NCBI GenBank assembly: GCA_965214625.1
Contig: OZ243962.1
Span: 2,046,001 to 2,110,000 of the forward strand
Direction: 5' to 3'
Length of the DNA: 64,000 nucleotides
DNA from: G965214625 sp965214625
Lineage (GTDB): Bacteria > Pseudomonadota > Gammaproteobacteria > Arenicellales > Poriferihabitantaceae
Both the position numbers and the translations under genes were made by a program. This document shows, piece by piece, positions 8,837-17,817 of this stretch. Numbering within the stretch: position 1 is the first letter of the stretch; the number at the start of each line of letters is the position of its first letter. The notes under the pieces are model-generated. The model did no database searches, was not told the origin of the DNA, and saw nothing but the letters and a program-made list of their open reading frames with translations.

Positions 8837-9875
8837 TTCCCTCCACTATGACCGCACCGTGCCCCGGCTGCTCGTTGGGAACAATCATGCCATCAATCAG
8901 TTCTGCCCCCTTGCACGGGTCCGGTGCCAGATTCAGATGTGAATCAAGATCGACCTGATCCAGCAGTCCGGTGATGGATGCGGCGGCAGAAATCGATAGC
9001 GATGATTCCCCCATGCACCCGATCATGGTCGCGAGGTTGCAGACGCGTGCAACGGTGATGATTCTGAGTGCCTCTGTGATTCCCCCGCATTTCATGAGTT
9101 TGAGGTTCACGCCGTCGACCGTGTCGGCCCATTTCCTGATGTCACCGGCAAATCGGCATGACTCATCGACATAAATGGGCAATGGCCGATTTTTATACAG
9201 AAAGGGCAGTTCGGACTCCTGGCCTTCCTTCAAGGGTTGTTCGACGTAATCAGCCCGTCTTTGTGCCAGCCACTTGAGCATATAGATCGCCTGGTCCGTA
9301 TTCCAGCCTCCGTTTGCATCAACCCGCAGGTTGACATGATAGCGGCGGGTGCTTTCGACCACCTGACGGTACATTGCCTGATCGGCTTCGATGCCTTCCG
9401 GTGAGCCCAACTTGATCTTGAGCGACCGGATACCGGTGCCATCAAGGAGTAATGGGATCCGTTCCCTGACCACTTCCGGAGGATTGATTCCGATGGTGAC
9501 GGAGGTCGGGGTCGTCGGTTTGCTCAAGCCGAGTAATCGGTAAAGGGGCAGATTCGCCTTCTTTCCCAGCCAGTCCCACAAGGCGATATCCAGTGCAGCC
9601 TGCGCACAGGGGGCTAATCCCTGTTCCCGCCCCCGGTCATAGACCTGGTAAATCGACAGGCCGGCGATCGGTTGATCGAAAAAGCGCGTCAATGCGCGCT
9701 GGGCCAGTTGCGCCGATTCCGCGCCCTCTGTTTTGCCCGGAGAAAGTTCGCCCCACCCGGTGATGCCGTCTCGGGTCACCGAAACAAAAAGATTATCCGT
9801 GCCCGTACTCACTCCCCTGCTGATCGCGAGGGGGAAGCGCTTGTTCAGCTTGAGGATCTTGAAATCGATTTGCAT
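8823..9875 (-). CDS. dgcA: Enolase-superfamily N-acetyl-D-glutamate racemase DgcA
   Basis: A 350-residue mandelate-racemase/dipeptide-epimerase-type protein. Catalytic and metal residues are visible in order: KxK lysines in SLKIKLGS, metal ligands in LRVDANGGW, YVEQPLKEGQ and IYVDESCR, and the second-face lysine in VNLKLMKCGG. In the DgcN/DgcA route it converts N-acetyl-D-glutamate to the L form. ATG 9875 starts the recognisable domain 10 bp after the pta stop; the longer open frame runs back inside pta and is rejected. Without dgcN next door it would be called an Ala-Glu epimerase. Confidence 0.9.
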   Translation of the reverse strand: MQIDFKILKLNKRFPLAISRGVSTGTDNLFVSVTRDGITGWGELSPGKTEGAESAQLAQRALTRFFDQPIAGLSIYQVYDRGREQGLAPCAQAALDIALWDWLGKKANLPLYRLLGLSKPTTPTSVTIGINPPEVVRERIPLLLDGTGIRSLKIKLGSPEGIEADQAMYRQVVESTRRYHVNLRVDANGGWNTDQAIYMLKWLAQRRADYVEQPLKEGQESELPFLYKNRPLPIYVDESCRFAGDIRKWADTVDGVNLKLMKCGGITEALRIITVARVCNLATMIGCMGESSLSISAAASITGLLDQVDLDSHLNLAPDPCKGAELIDGMIVPNEQPGHGAVIVEGSDAE

Positions 9876-9885
9876 CAGCGGGTTA

Positions 9886-10890
9886 TCAGCAGGTCGCTTG
9901 CGCCTGCACCGATGTGACAGCAACCAGTTTGACAATGTCGTCAACACTGCAGCCCCGTGATAAATCATTAACCGGACGCGCCAGCCCCTGGAGCACCGGA
10001 CCCACGGCTTCAACCCCACCGAGGCGTTGGGCGATCTTGTAGCCGATATTTGCCGATTGCAGGTCGGGAAAAATAAAGACATTGGCCGGCGCACGGACTG
10101 TCATGGACGGTGCCTTTCTTTTCAGCAGTTCAGGGAGTATGGCCGCATCAAACTGGACTTCAGGCATCAATTCGATATCGGGCCTGCGCCGCGACACGAT
10201 ATGCCCCGCTTCTTTGACTTTCTCGACCTTGGGGTGCTGCGCACTGCCTGCGGTGGAGAAGGACAACAACGCGACTTTCGGTGACAGTCCCGCCAGGCTC
10301 CGGGCACTGTCGGCCGAGTTGATCGCGATAGTCGCCAGTTGTGCGGCATCGGGTTCGATCACCAGCGCACAATCGGCAAAAATCGCGGTACCCTGCAGTC
10401 TCTGGTGGGGGAGCGTATGTTGCATCAGGAAGAAGCTGGATACCAGGTCATTCTCCGGTTCCATGCCGATAATCTGCAATGCGATTCGAACCACGTCGGA
10501 CGTCGTGTTGATGGCGCCTGCAACACAACCGTCCGCATCCCCCGATTTGACAACACAGGCTGAAAATGTCAGTGGCGAGCCGATCTGGCGGCAAGCGGTC
10601 TCTCTGGTCATGCCCTTGTGTTTCCGTGCGTCCAGCAAAATGTCGGTGTATCGCTCCAGCTTGTCATCCGCCAGCGGATCAACCACGAGGACCGAGGCCA
10701 AGTCGATATGATGGGACAGCGCCTGCTTTTCTATTTGCGGCCGGGAACCCACCAGTATCGGTTCGGCCAACTGTTTTCGGGACAGGATCGAAGCGGCCTC
10801 GAGAATCCGGGGATCTTCCGATTCAGGTAAGAGGATTCTTTTCTTGTGGCGCGTTGCCTGAGCCAGAATGTGTTCCACAGAATTCATCAA
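9886..10890 (-). CDS. pta: Phosphate acetyltransferase
   Basis: A 334-residue short-type Pta lacking the N-terminal regulatory domain of the long form. Typical stretches: RILLPESEDPRILEAA, the CVAGAINTTSDVVRIALQII region, LSFSTAGSAQHPKV, and the C-terminal NVFIFPDLQSANIGYKIAQRLGG (partly quoted). It exchanges acetyl phosphate and acetyl-CoA, the step that follows Xsc. It is separated from xsc by a terminator and has its own TATAAT promoter candidate. It is followed by dgcA after 10 bp, so it forms pta-dgcA-dgcN. Confidence 0.95.
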   Translation of the reverse strand: MMNSVEHILAQATRHKKRILLPESEDPRILEAASILSRKQLAEPILVGSRPQIEKQALSHHIDLASVLVVDPLADDKLERYTDILLDARKHKGMTRETACRQIGSPLTFSACVVKSGDADGCVAGAINTTSDVVRIALQIIGMEPENDLVSSFFLMQHTLPHQRLQGTAIFADCALVIEPDAAQLATIAINSADSARSLAGLSPKVALLSFSTAGSAQHPKVEKVKEAGHIVSRRRPDIELMPEVQFDAAILPELLKRKAPSMTVRAPANVFIFPDLQSANIGYKIAQRLGGVEAVGPVLQGLARPVNDLSRGCSVDDIVKLVAVTSVQAQATC

Positions 10891-11056
10891 GTCGGTTGTC
10901 TCATGCAGACCCTGTCGAGCACTCGCCGGTCACCGTCCCTGGGCACCGGATTGAGGGGATGGGCCGAAGTAGTGCTTGTCTCTGCTGTCGGATGTCATGG
11001 ACGTTTTCCTGAAGATGACGGGACACTGCTGCAAGATGATGATCCAGAGACTGTGA

Positions 11057-11085
11057 ATTATACCCAATTGGGCGAAAAGGGTGAC
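11057..11085 (-). promoter_or_regulatory. Candidate sigma-70 promoter of pta-dgcA-dgcN
   Basis: On the minus strand a perfect TATAAT (11057-11062) lies 17 bp after a weak GTCACC -35 (11080-11085). This would give a ~160-base leader before pta. The -10 is strong, the -35 poor. Confidence 0.45.
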
Positions 11086-11196
11086 GCTGTCGTCTTGAAA
11101 AGGCGGGGGAATGCCGGTGATGGTAGGGCGGCCATGTCCTGTGAACCGCATCTCCTGTCAGCCCAGCCAGCCGGTTTGCCGTCCATGCCCAATGCA

Positions 11197-11228
11197 AAAA
11201 GCCGCATTTGGGACCAAATGCGGCTTTT
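11197..11228 (-). terminator. Intrinsic terminator of xsc
   Basis: Perfect stem with GCCGCATTTG (11201-11210) and CAAATGCGGC (11215-11224), extended by A/T pairs to 14 bp, with a 4-base loop. It ends in a T-run on the minus strand and is 27 bp past the xsc stop. Confidence 0.9.
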
Positions 11229-11254
11229 AAAAGGGAGGAAAGCGGATCGGAAAA

Positions 11255-13018
11255 TCAGACGTAATCCTTGTATTTCGGGAGGTGCCGAACGGGCTTGGAC
11301 AAGGCATCTCTTCGGAAGGGATCACCGAGTTCCCGGGTACACATGATTTCGAGAACGGTGGTCTTTCCGTCATTCATCTGCATGTCGACTGCCTTTCGAA
11401 GCGCCGGTCCGACTTCATCGATCCTGTCCACAGTGATCCCCTCGGCCCCCATGGACTTGCCAATCTCTGCAAAGCTGGGATTATCGAGTTCACCTGCGAC
11501 GAATCGACGACCATAAAAATCAACCTGATTTTTCTTTTCGGCCCCCCACTGGCGATTGTGAAAGACAACACCCGTGACCGGGATGTTATGTCTGACGCTG
11601 GTCATGATTTCAGTCATGCTCATTGTCCAGGCCCCGTCTCCTGAGTAGGCAATGGCCGGCCGATGGGGTGCGGCGCATTTGGCGCCGATCATGGTCGGCA
11701 ATGCATAACCGCAGTTACCGAAGCTCATCGGTGCAAGAAAGCTGCGTGGGGTTTCGAAGCGCAGATAACTGTTTGCAATGGCATTGATATTGCCGATATC
11801 GGTCGATACCATGACCTCGTCGGGCATCGCTTTTTCCAGTTCACGCAGCACCTGTCGTGGATGGAGCCAACGGCCTTCCTCGTCGCCCTGTTCCTTGATC
11901 ATGTCGAGACTGTAATCATCCTTTTCGTGAATCCATTCGTCGAGTTCATTTTCCCATGCGGCCTTTTCCTCGGCAATGACCCTGGCCCGTTCGTCAAGAT
12001 TGGCTTCGCAACGGAGTGTTTTCCCTTCCAGGCGAGCCAGGATGGCACGCGCTGCCGCGCCCGCATCACCACAGATACCGACGGAAATCTTTTTCACCAG
12101 CCCCAGCATTTTATGATCCGCATCGATTTGAATGATTTTGGCTGATTTTGGCCAGTAATCGAGACCATATTGGGGGAGTGTGCCGAAAGGACCGAGCCGA
12201 GAGCCCAGCGCAACAATCACATCGGCCTTGCTCATCAGGCTCATCGCCGCCTTGGAACCCTGATAGCCCAACGGGCCGGTCCAAAGCCGATGGCTGGCAG
12301 GGAACGAATCATTGTGCAGATAGCCGTTGGCGACCGGGGCACCGAGCCGTTCGGCCAGTGCGATGCAATCGGTGACCGCATCGGCCATCACGACACCGCC
12401 TCCGGACAGGATGACCGGGAATTGTGCCTGGGCCAGCAAAGCGGCGGCTTCATCCAGTGTTTTGTCTCCACCGGCCCCCCGGTCCAGTCTCATCGGCTGG
12501 GGGATCTCGGCATCGATATCACCGTAAAAATAATCCCGGGGGATATTGAGCTGGGTCGGGCCGATTTCCGACATGGCGCGATCAAAGCAGCGACCCGTGA
12601 ATTCCGCCATCCGTTTCGGATTGTTGACATGGCCCTGATATTTGACGAACTCCTGGAACATCGGCAACTGGTTGGCCTCCTGGAACCCGCCCAGTCCCAT
12701 CCCCATCGTCCCGGTTTCCGGGGTCACGATCACCACGGGAGAGTGTGCCCAATAGGCGGCAGCGATCGCAGTGACACAGTTGGAGATGCCCGGTCCGTTT
12801 TGACCGATACAGACGCCGTGACGCCCGCTCACCCGGGCATACCCGTCGGCCATATGGGCCGCCCCCTGCTCATGGACGACCGGAATCAGGCGAATTCCGG
12901 CTGGCGCGAAAATGTCCATGGCGTCCATAAAGGCCGATCCCATGATGCCAAAAATTTCGGTCACATTATTTGCGACGAGCGTTTCGACAAAGGCTTCACT
13001 CGGCGTCATTCTGGTCAT
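11255..13018 (-). CDS. xsc: Sulfoacetaldehyde acetyltransferase
   Basis: ThDP enzyme that converts sulfoacetaldehyde plus phosphate to sulfite and acetyl phosphate. The 587-residue length and sequence fit Xsc rather than acetolactate synthase: VTEIFGIMGSAFMDAMDIF, catalytic Glu in VVHEQGAAHMADGYAR, GTMGMGLGGFQEANQLP, and the ThDP motif GDGAWTMSMTEI with NRQWGAEKKNQVDFY. AGAGGA lies 6 bp before the ATG. It follows ald by 118 bp and ends in a strong terminator. No sulfite exporter or sulfite dehydrogenase is seen nearby. Confidence 0.96.
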   Translation of the reverse strand: MTRMTPSEAFVETLVANNVTEIFGIMGSAFMDAMDIFAPAGIRLIPVVHEQGAAHMADGYARVSGRHGVCIGQNGPGISNCVTAIAAAYWAHSPVVIVTPETGTMGMGLGGFQEANQLPMFQEFVKYQGHVNNPKRMAEFTGRCFDRAMSEIGPTQLNIPRDYFYGDIDAEIPQPMRLDRGAGGDKTLDEAAALLAQAQFPVILSGGGVVMADAVTDCIALAERLGAPVANGYLHNDSFPASHRLWTGPLGYQGSKAAMSLMSKADVIVALGSRLGPFGTLPQYGLDYWPKSAKIIQIDADHKMLGLVKKISVGICGDAGAAARAILARLEGKTLRCEANLDERARVIAEEKAAWENELDEWIHEKDDYSLDMIKEQGDEEGRWLHPRQVLRELEKAMPDEVMVSTDIGNINAIANSYLRFETPRSFLAPMSFGNCGYALPTMIGAKCAAPHRPAIAYSGDGAWTMSMTEIMTSVRHNIPVTGVVFHNRQWGAEKKNQVDFYGRRFVAGELDNPSFAEIGKSMGAEGITVDRIDEVGPALRKAVDMQMNDGKTTVLEIMCTRELGDPFRRDALSKPVRHLPKYKDYV

Positions 13019-13135
13019 ATTGGTTCCTCTAAAACTATAAGATGGTTAACTTGAACCCTGATCACACAAAATCAAGGACAGTGTGGATACCGCTCAAGTG
13101 GTGGAGTATACAACACCTGTACAGAACGGCTGCTT

Positions 13136-14254
13136 TTAACAATTCAGGGCAACGACCGGGTCGAAATACTCATACCCAAGGTCATCGGCGACTTCCCGGC
13201 AGGTGATTTTACCGGCATGTACATTCAATCCATTTCGCAAGTGCGGGTCGTCCAGCAGCGCTTGTTTCGGTCCCTTGTCGGCCAGTTGAATGGCGAAGGG
13301 CAGGGTGACATTGTTCAAGGCATGCGTCGATGTCCGCGGGACGCCTCCCGGCATGTTTGCAACACAGTAGTGCACGACACCATCCACCAGATAAGTCGGA
13401 TCGGCATGGGTTGTTGCCTTTGAGGTTTCACAGCACCCGCCTTGATCGATGGCGACATCGACGACAACGGCTCCGGGTCGCATTTGCCGGACCATGTCAG
13501 CCGTAATCAATTTGGGCGCTTCGGCCCCGGGAACCAGGACGCCTCCAATCACCAGGTCTGCCTCCAGGATATGTCTTTCCAGTGCATCCGCGGTTGAAAA
13601 CACCGAATTGGTGGTTCGCCCAAACTGTGCCCAGTGTTTTTCCAGTGCATTGGCATTATTGTCAAGCACCCACACATCGGCGCCCATCCCGACGGCGACA
13701 TGCGCCGCATGGGTACCGACCATGCCGGCACCGAGAATCACTACCTTGGCCGGGTCGACGCCCGGAACCCCCCCGAGCAGCATACCCAGCCCACCGTGGG
13801 GCTGCTCCAGGCAATAGGCGCCTGCCTGGATCGACATGCGTCCGGCGACCTTGGACATCGGCGCCAGCAACGGGAGCCCGCCGAGTGGCGAGGTGACCGT
13901 CTCGTAGGCGATGCAGGTTGCCCCGCTTTCAACGAGATCCCTGGTCTGTTCGGGATCGGGGGCAAGATGCAAGAAAGTGTACAGCAGTTGTCCTTCGCGA
14001 AGCAGGGCTCTTTCGGTACGTTGGGGCTCCTTCACCTTGACGATCATGTCGGCGGTGGCAAAAATTTCCTCGGCGGTATCCACGACGATGGCCCCGGCCG
14101 CCGCATATTCGGCATCGGAGGCCCCGATACCGGCGCCGGCATTCGTTTCGACCAGAACGCCATGGCCCTGTTTGGCGATTTCACGGACGCTGGCAGGCGA
14201 AAGGCCGACCCGATACTCATGATTCTTTATTTCTTTTGGTACACCGACTCGCAT
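13136..14254 (-). CDS. ald: Alanine dehydrogenase
   Basis: A 372-residue NAD-dependent alanine dehydrogenase. The substrate site is seen in MRVGVPKEIKNHEYRVGL, VKVKEPQ and FLHLAPD; the NAD Rossmann motif is VVILGAGMVGTHAAHVAVGMG; and the family stretch DQGGCCETSKATTHADP is present. ATG 14254 has GGAGAAG close upstream, so the longer frame to 14299 is rejected. In taurine users Ald regenerates pyruvate from alanine for taurine:pyruvate aminotransferase, and its place next to xsc supports that. The aminotransferase is not in the window. An inverted ACGGAC/GTCCGT pair (14292-14326) lies upstream. Confidence 0.96.
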   Translation of the reverse strand: MRVGVPKEIKNHEYRVGLSPASVREIAKQGHGVLVETNAGAGIGASDAEYAAAGAIVVDTAEEIFATADMIVKVKEPQRTERALLREGQLLYTFLHLAPDPEQTRDLVESGATCIAYETVTSPLGGLPLLAPMSKVAGRMSIQAGAYCLEQPHGGLGMLLGGVPGVDPAKVVILGAGMVGTHAAHVAVGMGADVWVLDNNANALEKHWAQFGRTTNSVFSTADALERHILEADLVIGGVLVPGAEAPKLITADMVRQMRPGAVVVDVAIDQGGCCETSKATTHADPTYLVDGVVHYCVANMPGGVPRTSTHALNNVTLPFAIQLADKGPKQALLDDPHLRNGLNVHAGKITCREVADDLGYEYFDPVVALNC

Positions 14255-14423
14255 TGATCTTCTCCACTTCGTGATCTGGATTGCAGAAAGTACGGACAAC
14301 GAGCTATCCCGTTCGGAACAGTCCGTGGAACGAAAAATATTGACTCACCGTGATGAACACTAGTACCAGAGCCCCCTGTTAGGCAGAGCCAGTTTATCAG
14401 GGCCGGAAAAAGCCGCGCCGCTT

Positions 14424-15158
14424 TCATCTGATTTCGGCCTTGTAACTGAAGCGGTCAGCCCGGCCACGGGTGACCCTGAATTCGATGATCCGGTTGTTGC
14501 TTGCATAGGTCGTTCGAAGCAATATGACCAGCGGATCGCCGGGATTGATCTGCAGTGCCTCGGCTGTTGCCTTGTCTGCAATGTCCGCGGTCAGTGTTTC
14601 TTCAGCGCGGACGACATGGACACCGAATTTTTCCTCAATCATCGCATAAAGCAGATCGGGTATGTGCAGGTCATCGTCCTGGAGACCCTCAACGACATCT
14701 CGGACCCACCAGCACTTTTCGAGCAGGACCGGTTGTTGCGTGTCGACGTAGCCGATGCGTTCAATATAAACCAGCGGCGTACCTGTTTTGACCTTCAGAT
14801 GCTGACAGATATCGGCCGGGCCGTCTACCAATGCCCTGTACGGTGTTTCCTTGTATATCCGGGTGAATGCTCCCGAGGCCGTGCCATAGCTGAAAAAACG
14901 AAACAGACTGTTGTTGAAGTCAATCCGGGAGACATAGGTTCCCTTGCCCTGATGTCTAAACAGCCGTTTTTCCTTTTCGAGAAGATCAATGGCTTTGCGA
15001 ACCGTTCCAACACTCACCTTGAGTTTTTCGGAGAGCTGCGCTTCCGACGGGATGAGATCTCCCGGGACCAGGACGGCATCATCAATCTGTGCCTGAATGT
15101 AGTCCTTGACTACTTGGTAAAGTGGTTTGTGTCGGGTCATGGGAAGCGGGTTGGCCAC
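14424..15158 (-). CDS. GntR-family (HutC/UTRA) transcriptional regulator
   Basis: A 244-residue regulator with an N-terminal GntR winged helix (about residues 12-75: PLYQVVKDYIQ, IPSEAQLSEKLKVSVGTVRKAIDLL split across the motif) and a C-terminal UTRA ligand-binding domain (about 95-235). Known sulfonate regulators such as TauR are MocR-type GntR proteins, so this HutC type is different. It is 170 bp ahead of ald and transcribed the same way, which suggests control of ald-xsc by a sulfonate or amino-acid ligand. A short alternative start (MTRHKP, six codons later) is possible. Confidence 0.9.
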   Translation of the reverse strand: MANPLPMTRHKPLYQVVKDYIQAQIDDAVLVPGDLIPSEAQLSEKLKVSVGTVRKAIDLLEKEKRLFRHQGKGTYVSRIDFNNSLFRFFSYGTASGAFTRIYKETPYRALVDGPADICQHLKVKTGTPLVYIERIGYVDTQQPVLLEKCWWVRDVVEGLQDDDLHIPDLLYAMIEEKFGVHVVRAEETLTADIADKATAEALQINPGDPLVILLRTTYASNNRIIEFRVTRGRADRFSYKAEIR

Positions 15159-15224
15159 GATCGGATTCCAGACTTGTCTTGATTTGAATCCGATGATGCG
15201 GCCGCTGTTGCCGTGTTTTGAGTC

Positions 15225-15476
15225 TCAGTGTCCGGATTTTATAATAAAGTGCATCCCGCTGCCGATATCAGGTACCTGACACTGGGGTTCGTTGTCCAGC
15301 GGGTATCGGTTGTACTGCGTGCCGTCGTTCAGAGGGCTGATCGCTGTCATGAATCGTGAATCCATGTCGAGCCGCAAAACATCGCAGTTATCGCGTTCTC
15401 CTTGTGCCTGTCGGCAGTGAAACGAGCAGAACGGCATCGGGTTGGCGTGCGGGCACCACGAAACAGGTCGGATCAT
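15225..15476 (-). CDS. Uncertain small ORF upstream of GntR
   Basis: An 83-codon open frame, not recognised. The part from about codon 15 on has mixed composition with several Cys/His (CSFHC, NCDVL) and looks more protein-like than a random frame, but there is no convincing ribosome-binding site and no known domain. It could be a decayed gene or chance. Confidence 0.25.
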   Translation of the reverse strand: MIRPVSWCPHANPMPFCSFHCRQAQGERDNCDVLRLDMDSRFMTAISPLNDGTQYNRYPLDNEPQCQVPDIGSGMHFIIKSGH

Positions 15477-15648
15477 GGACAGTTCTGCTCATAGGCATCC
15501 ATCATATCGCATCTCGTCGAGTGAAGTGCGGCTCATCGGTGCGGTCTCTCCGGGGGGATCTTGTGGCTCTCATCCGGTTTTTCGGAATCCCCGGTGTTGA
15601 CATTTTTCCAACCGTTTGCACCGGGGCGACTGTGTCGATTGATCGCTA

Positions 15649-15678
15649 TTGACTTGCTAACGGGGAAATTTGTAAGAT
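15649..15678 (+). promoter_or_regulatory. Candidate promoter of the flavin-reductase operon
   Basis: TTGACT (15649-15654), 18-bp spacer, TAAGAT (15673-15678) on the plus strand. It would drive the three plus-strand genes at 15.9-19.3 kb through a leader of roughly 260 bases. Confidence 0.4.
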
Positions 15679-15942
15679 CATCTTGCTCGAGTTGGCAGAC
15701 GATGGACTTCACTCAGGGGTGTTCGATGCAGTCTTGTCTTGTGATACGGAGAGGAACATGCCGAAAGGTGCACACCATGGCCCTGACTGAAAGGAACTGA
15801 AAATTGGTTAACCGGAAGCCCGGCTTGCAACTGTTTTTTTCGATTCCGATCTGTCACGATTCACTGTCCGCCCTGGACTCCCTTCAGGTTGGGTGGCAGG
15901 GTGGGCATGATGGTGGCTCAACCTTATTGACTATCTGATGTG

Positions 15943-16866
15943 ATGGATGCATTTGATCTTTGGAAGTTACGTAATGCATTCGGTACTTTCATGACAGGGG
16001 TGACGGTCGTGACGACCCGTGAACCGACGGGTATCCCCCGTGGTTTTACCGCGAACTCCTTTACATCCGTATCCCTCGACCCCCCCCTGTTGCTGATTTG
16101 TATTGACAAGGCGTCTGAAAGTATTGGCGTGTTTACGCAGTCGGACGGGTTTGCGGTCAATATTCTCGCCGCCGACCAGATCCATGTTTCCGGCCTCTTT
16201 GCCTCGAAGCGGATCGATAAATATGACCGGGTCAACTGGTATGACAGCCAGGGTGGATTCCCACTCCTTGAGGGTGTCTGCGCCTGGTTCGACTGTCAGC
16301 GCAAGCAGGTGATCAATGCCGGCGATCACGTCATTTTGCTGGGGGCGATCAAGGATTTTGGTTATAACGAGCGTAATGGTCTGGGCTATGTGCGAGGGGG
16401 ATATATGAATCTTGGACTGGAACAGTCGGCGGTGGAAGCCGCGGAGAGCAGTTCAGATGTGGTCGTCGGTGCGATCGTGGAGTACGAAGGGAAGATTTTA
16501 TTGCTGGAAGAAGCGATAACCGGCACGGCATACCTCCCCGCCAGCGGACTGTATGAGGCGCCCGGTTCGATCAGGAAATTGCAAAATCAGCTGAATGATC
16601 TGGGTATCGGTATTTCAATTACCTCGTTATATGCCGTCTTTGAAAACGAACAAACGCACCAGCAATCGATATATTACCGGGCAAAAGCCGAATCAGACAG
16701 GATCGAGGGGGTGTTTTATCCACTGGAGGCCATACCCTGGGAACGGCTTGGTTCAGAACCGATCAGAACCATGCTGAAACGGTATCATGCGGAATCCAGG
16801 ACGCAACGTTTCGGTATTTATTTCGGCAGTGACCGCGATGGCGATGTGACGGCATTGCTGGAATAA
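15943..16866 (+). CDS. Flavin reductase fused to a degenerate Nudix domain
   Basis: A 307-residue two-domain protein. Residues ~1-150 are a flavin-reductase/DIM6-NTAB FMN-binding domain (FGTFMTGVTVVTTREPTG, GFTANSFTSVSLDPPLLLIC, GDHVILLGAI). Residues ~165-300 resemble a Nudix fold (VVVGAIVEYEGKILLLEEA), but the Nudix box has lost its REXXEE core and reads SIRKLQNQLNDLGI. That domain is therefore probably non-catalytic, perhaps sensing or binding a ligand. The reductase would supply FMNH2 to a monooxygenase, yet none is encoded nearby. A hydrolase and an aldehyde dehydrogenase follow on the same strand. ATG 15943 is preferred over GTG 15940. Confidence 0.85.
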   Translation: MDAFDLWKLRNAFGTFMTGVTVVTTREPTGIPRGFTANSFTSVSLDPPLLLICIDKASESIGVFTQSDGFAVNILAADQIHVSGLFASKRIDKYDRVNWYDSQGGFPLLEGVCAWFDCQRKQVINAGDHVILLGAIKDFGYNERNGLGYVRGGYMNLGLEQSAVEAAESSSDVVVGAIVEYEGKILLLEEAITGTAYLPASGLYEAPGSIRKLQNQLNDLGIGISITSLYAVFENEQTHQQSIYYRAKAESDRIEGVFYPLEAIPWERLGSEPIRTMLKRYHAESRTQRFGIYFGSDRDGDVTALLE

Positions 16867-17007
16867 TGGGCAACCAGATATCTCCCCTTGCGCCCGGGCA
16901 GACCCGAACCATGCCCGCTGTTCTGAAAAGAGTGTCGGCATTGGCCGGGCGGACTGCTGGACTGTATGGTGCCGCTTGGTGCGGACAGCATGAAAGGGAG
17001 CGGCTGA

Positions 17008-17805
17008 ATGGATAGGCAGTGCCATGAGGGGACCTGTTTCCGGTTGATCGGCGACACCGACAACAGACCCTTGCTGGTGTTGATCCACGGTGTCGGGCTC
17101 AATCAGGACATGTGGTTGCCCTGGATCGACAGCCTGCGCCAGGATTGCTGTATCCTGACGTATGATTTTTGGGGGCATGGCGAGAGTGACAATCCCCCGG
17201 GTGACCGGAAAATTGCCGATTTTGTTTCCCAGTTGGAAACATTGATACGGCATCTCGGCGTGAGGCGTTTTGCCCTTGCCGGCTATTCGATGGGGGCATT
17301 GATCAGTCAGGCATTCGCCTCCCGTCACGAAACGGTGTTAAGCCATTTGATCCTGCTGCACAGCGTCTACCAGCGGACTGAAGCACAATGCGCCGGGGTC
17401 AGGGAACGCTATCGCATGACGCGGGAGCAAGGTCCGATGGCCACCGTCGAATTGGCTATTGAAAGATGGTTTTCCGCTTCATATCGACAGCACAATCCCG
17501 ATAAAATGGAGCAGATAAGAACGATTTTCCGAGGTCATGCCGATGACGGTTATCTCAAGGCCTATCGATTATTTGCATTTGCAGAGAACGAGATGCAACA
17601 CTATCCGGTCCATCATGTATCGTGTCCGGCGCTGGTGATGACCGGATCGGACGATGCAGGCTCACTGCCTCGAATGTCCATGGCTTTGGGTCGGGATCTG
17701 CCTGCAGCCCAGGTCATCATCAATCAAGGGCATCGCCATGGCGCCCCGTATGAGTTTGCATCGACGATGGCACAGCAACTCAAGGCATTCTTAAATACCC
17801 ATTAA
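17008..17805 (+). CDS. Alpha/beta hydrolase
   Basis: A 265-residue alpha/beta-hydrolase-fold protein. The oxyanion segment is LLVLIHGVGLNQDMW, the nucleophile elbow is AGYSMGALIS with Ser94, the acid is in MTGSDDAG, and the likely catalytic His is in INQGHRHGAPYE. It sits 141 bp after the flavin-reductase gene and 12 bp before the aldehyde dehydrogenase. The trio recalls the flavin reductase/hydrolase logic of the Rut pyrimidine pathway (RutF/RutD) without a RutA. The substrate is unknown; an ester, lactone or enol-lactone is plausible. Confidence 0.88.
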   Translation: MDRQCHEGTCFRLIGDTDNRPLLVLIHGVGLNQDMWLPWIDSLRQDCCILTYDFWGHGESDNPPGDRKIADFVSQLETLIRHLGVRRFALAGYSMGALISQAFASRHETVLSHLILLHSVYQRTEAQCAGVRERYRMTREQGPMATVELAIERWFSASYRQHNPDKMEQIRTIFRGHADDGYLKAYRLFAFAENEMQHYPVHHVSCPALVMTGSDDAGSLPRMSMALGRDLPAAQVIINQGHRHGAPYEFASTMAQQLKAFLNTH

Positions 17806-17817
17806 ACCGAGGACATA

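Larger units (their letters stand above)
10891..11254. other. Intergenic region between xsc and pta
   Basis: Nothing protein-like beyond frame shadows. It holds the terminator of xsc (11197-11228) and a minus-strand promoter candidate for pta (11057-11085), so xsc and pta appear to be separate transcription units although they encode consecutive steps. Confidence 0.6.
15159..15942. other. Long divergent intergenic region (GntR / flavin reductase)
   Basis: A 784-bp divergent gap. It contains one uncertain minus-strand ORF (15225-15476) and a plus-strand promoter candidate (15649-15678). That promoter would give a ~260-base leader before the flavin reductase, with a seven-T run near 15833-15840 preceded by only a weak hairpin. 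I cannot match the leader to a riboswitch class. Confidence 0.5.

Noticed and set aside
9876..10094. Longer N-terminus for DgcA
   Set aside because: The extra 73 codons lie within pta in another frame and do not resemble the enolase superfamily; ATG 9875 begins the domain.
12170..13054. A 294-codon plus-strand open frame
   Set aside because: Antisense to xsc; rich in His/Gly/Arg as expected from a complementary frame.
15680..15942. Glycine or guanidine riboswitch in the flavin-reductase leader
   Set aside because: A GGAGAGG and a CCGAAAGG-like string are present but the rest of neither consensus fits.
16450..16866. Active Nudix hydrolase domain in the flavin reductase fusion
   Set aside because: The REXXEE core of the Nudix box is missing (QNQLND at that place).
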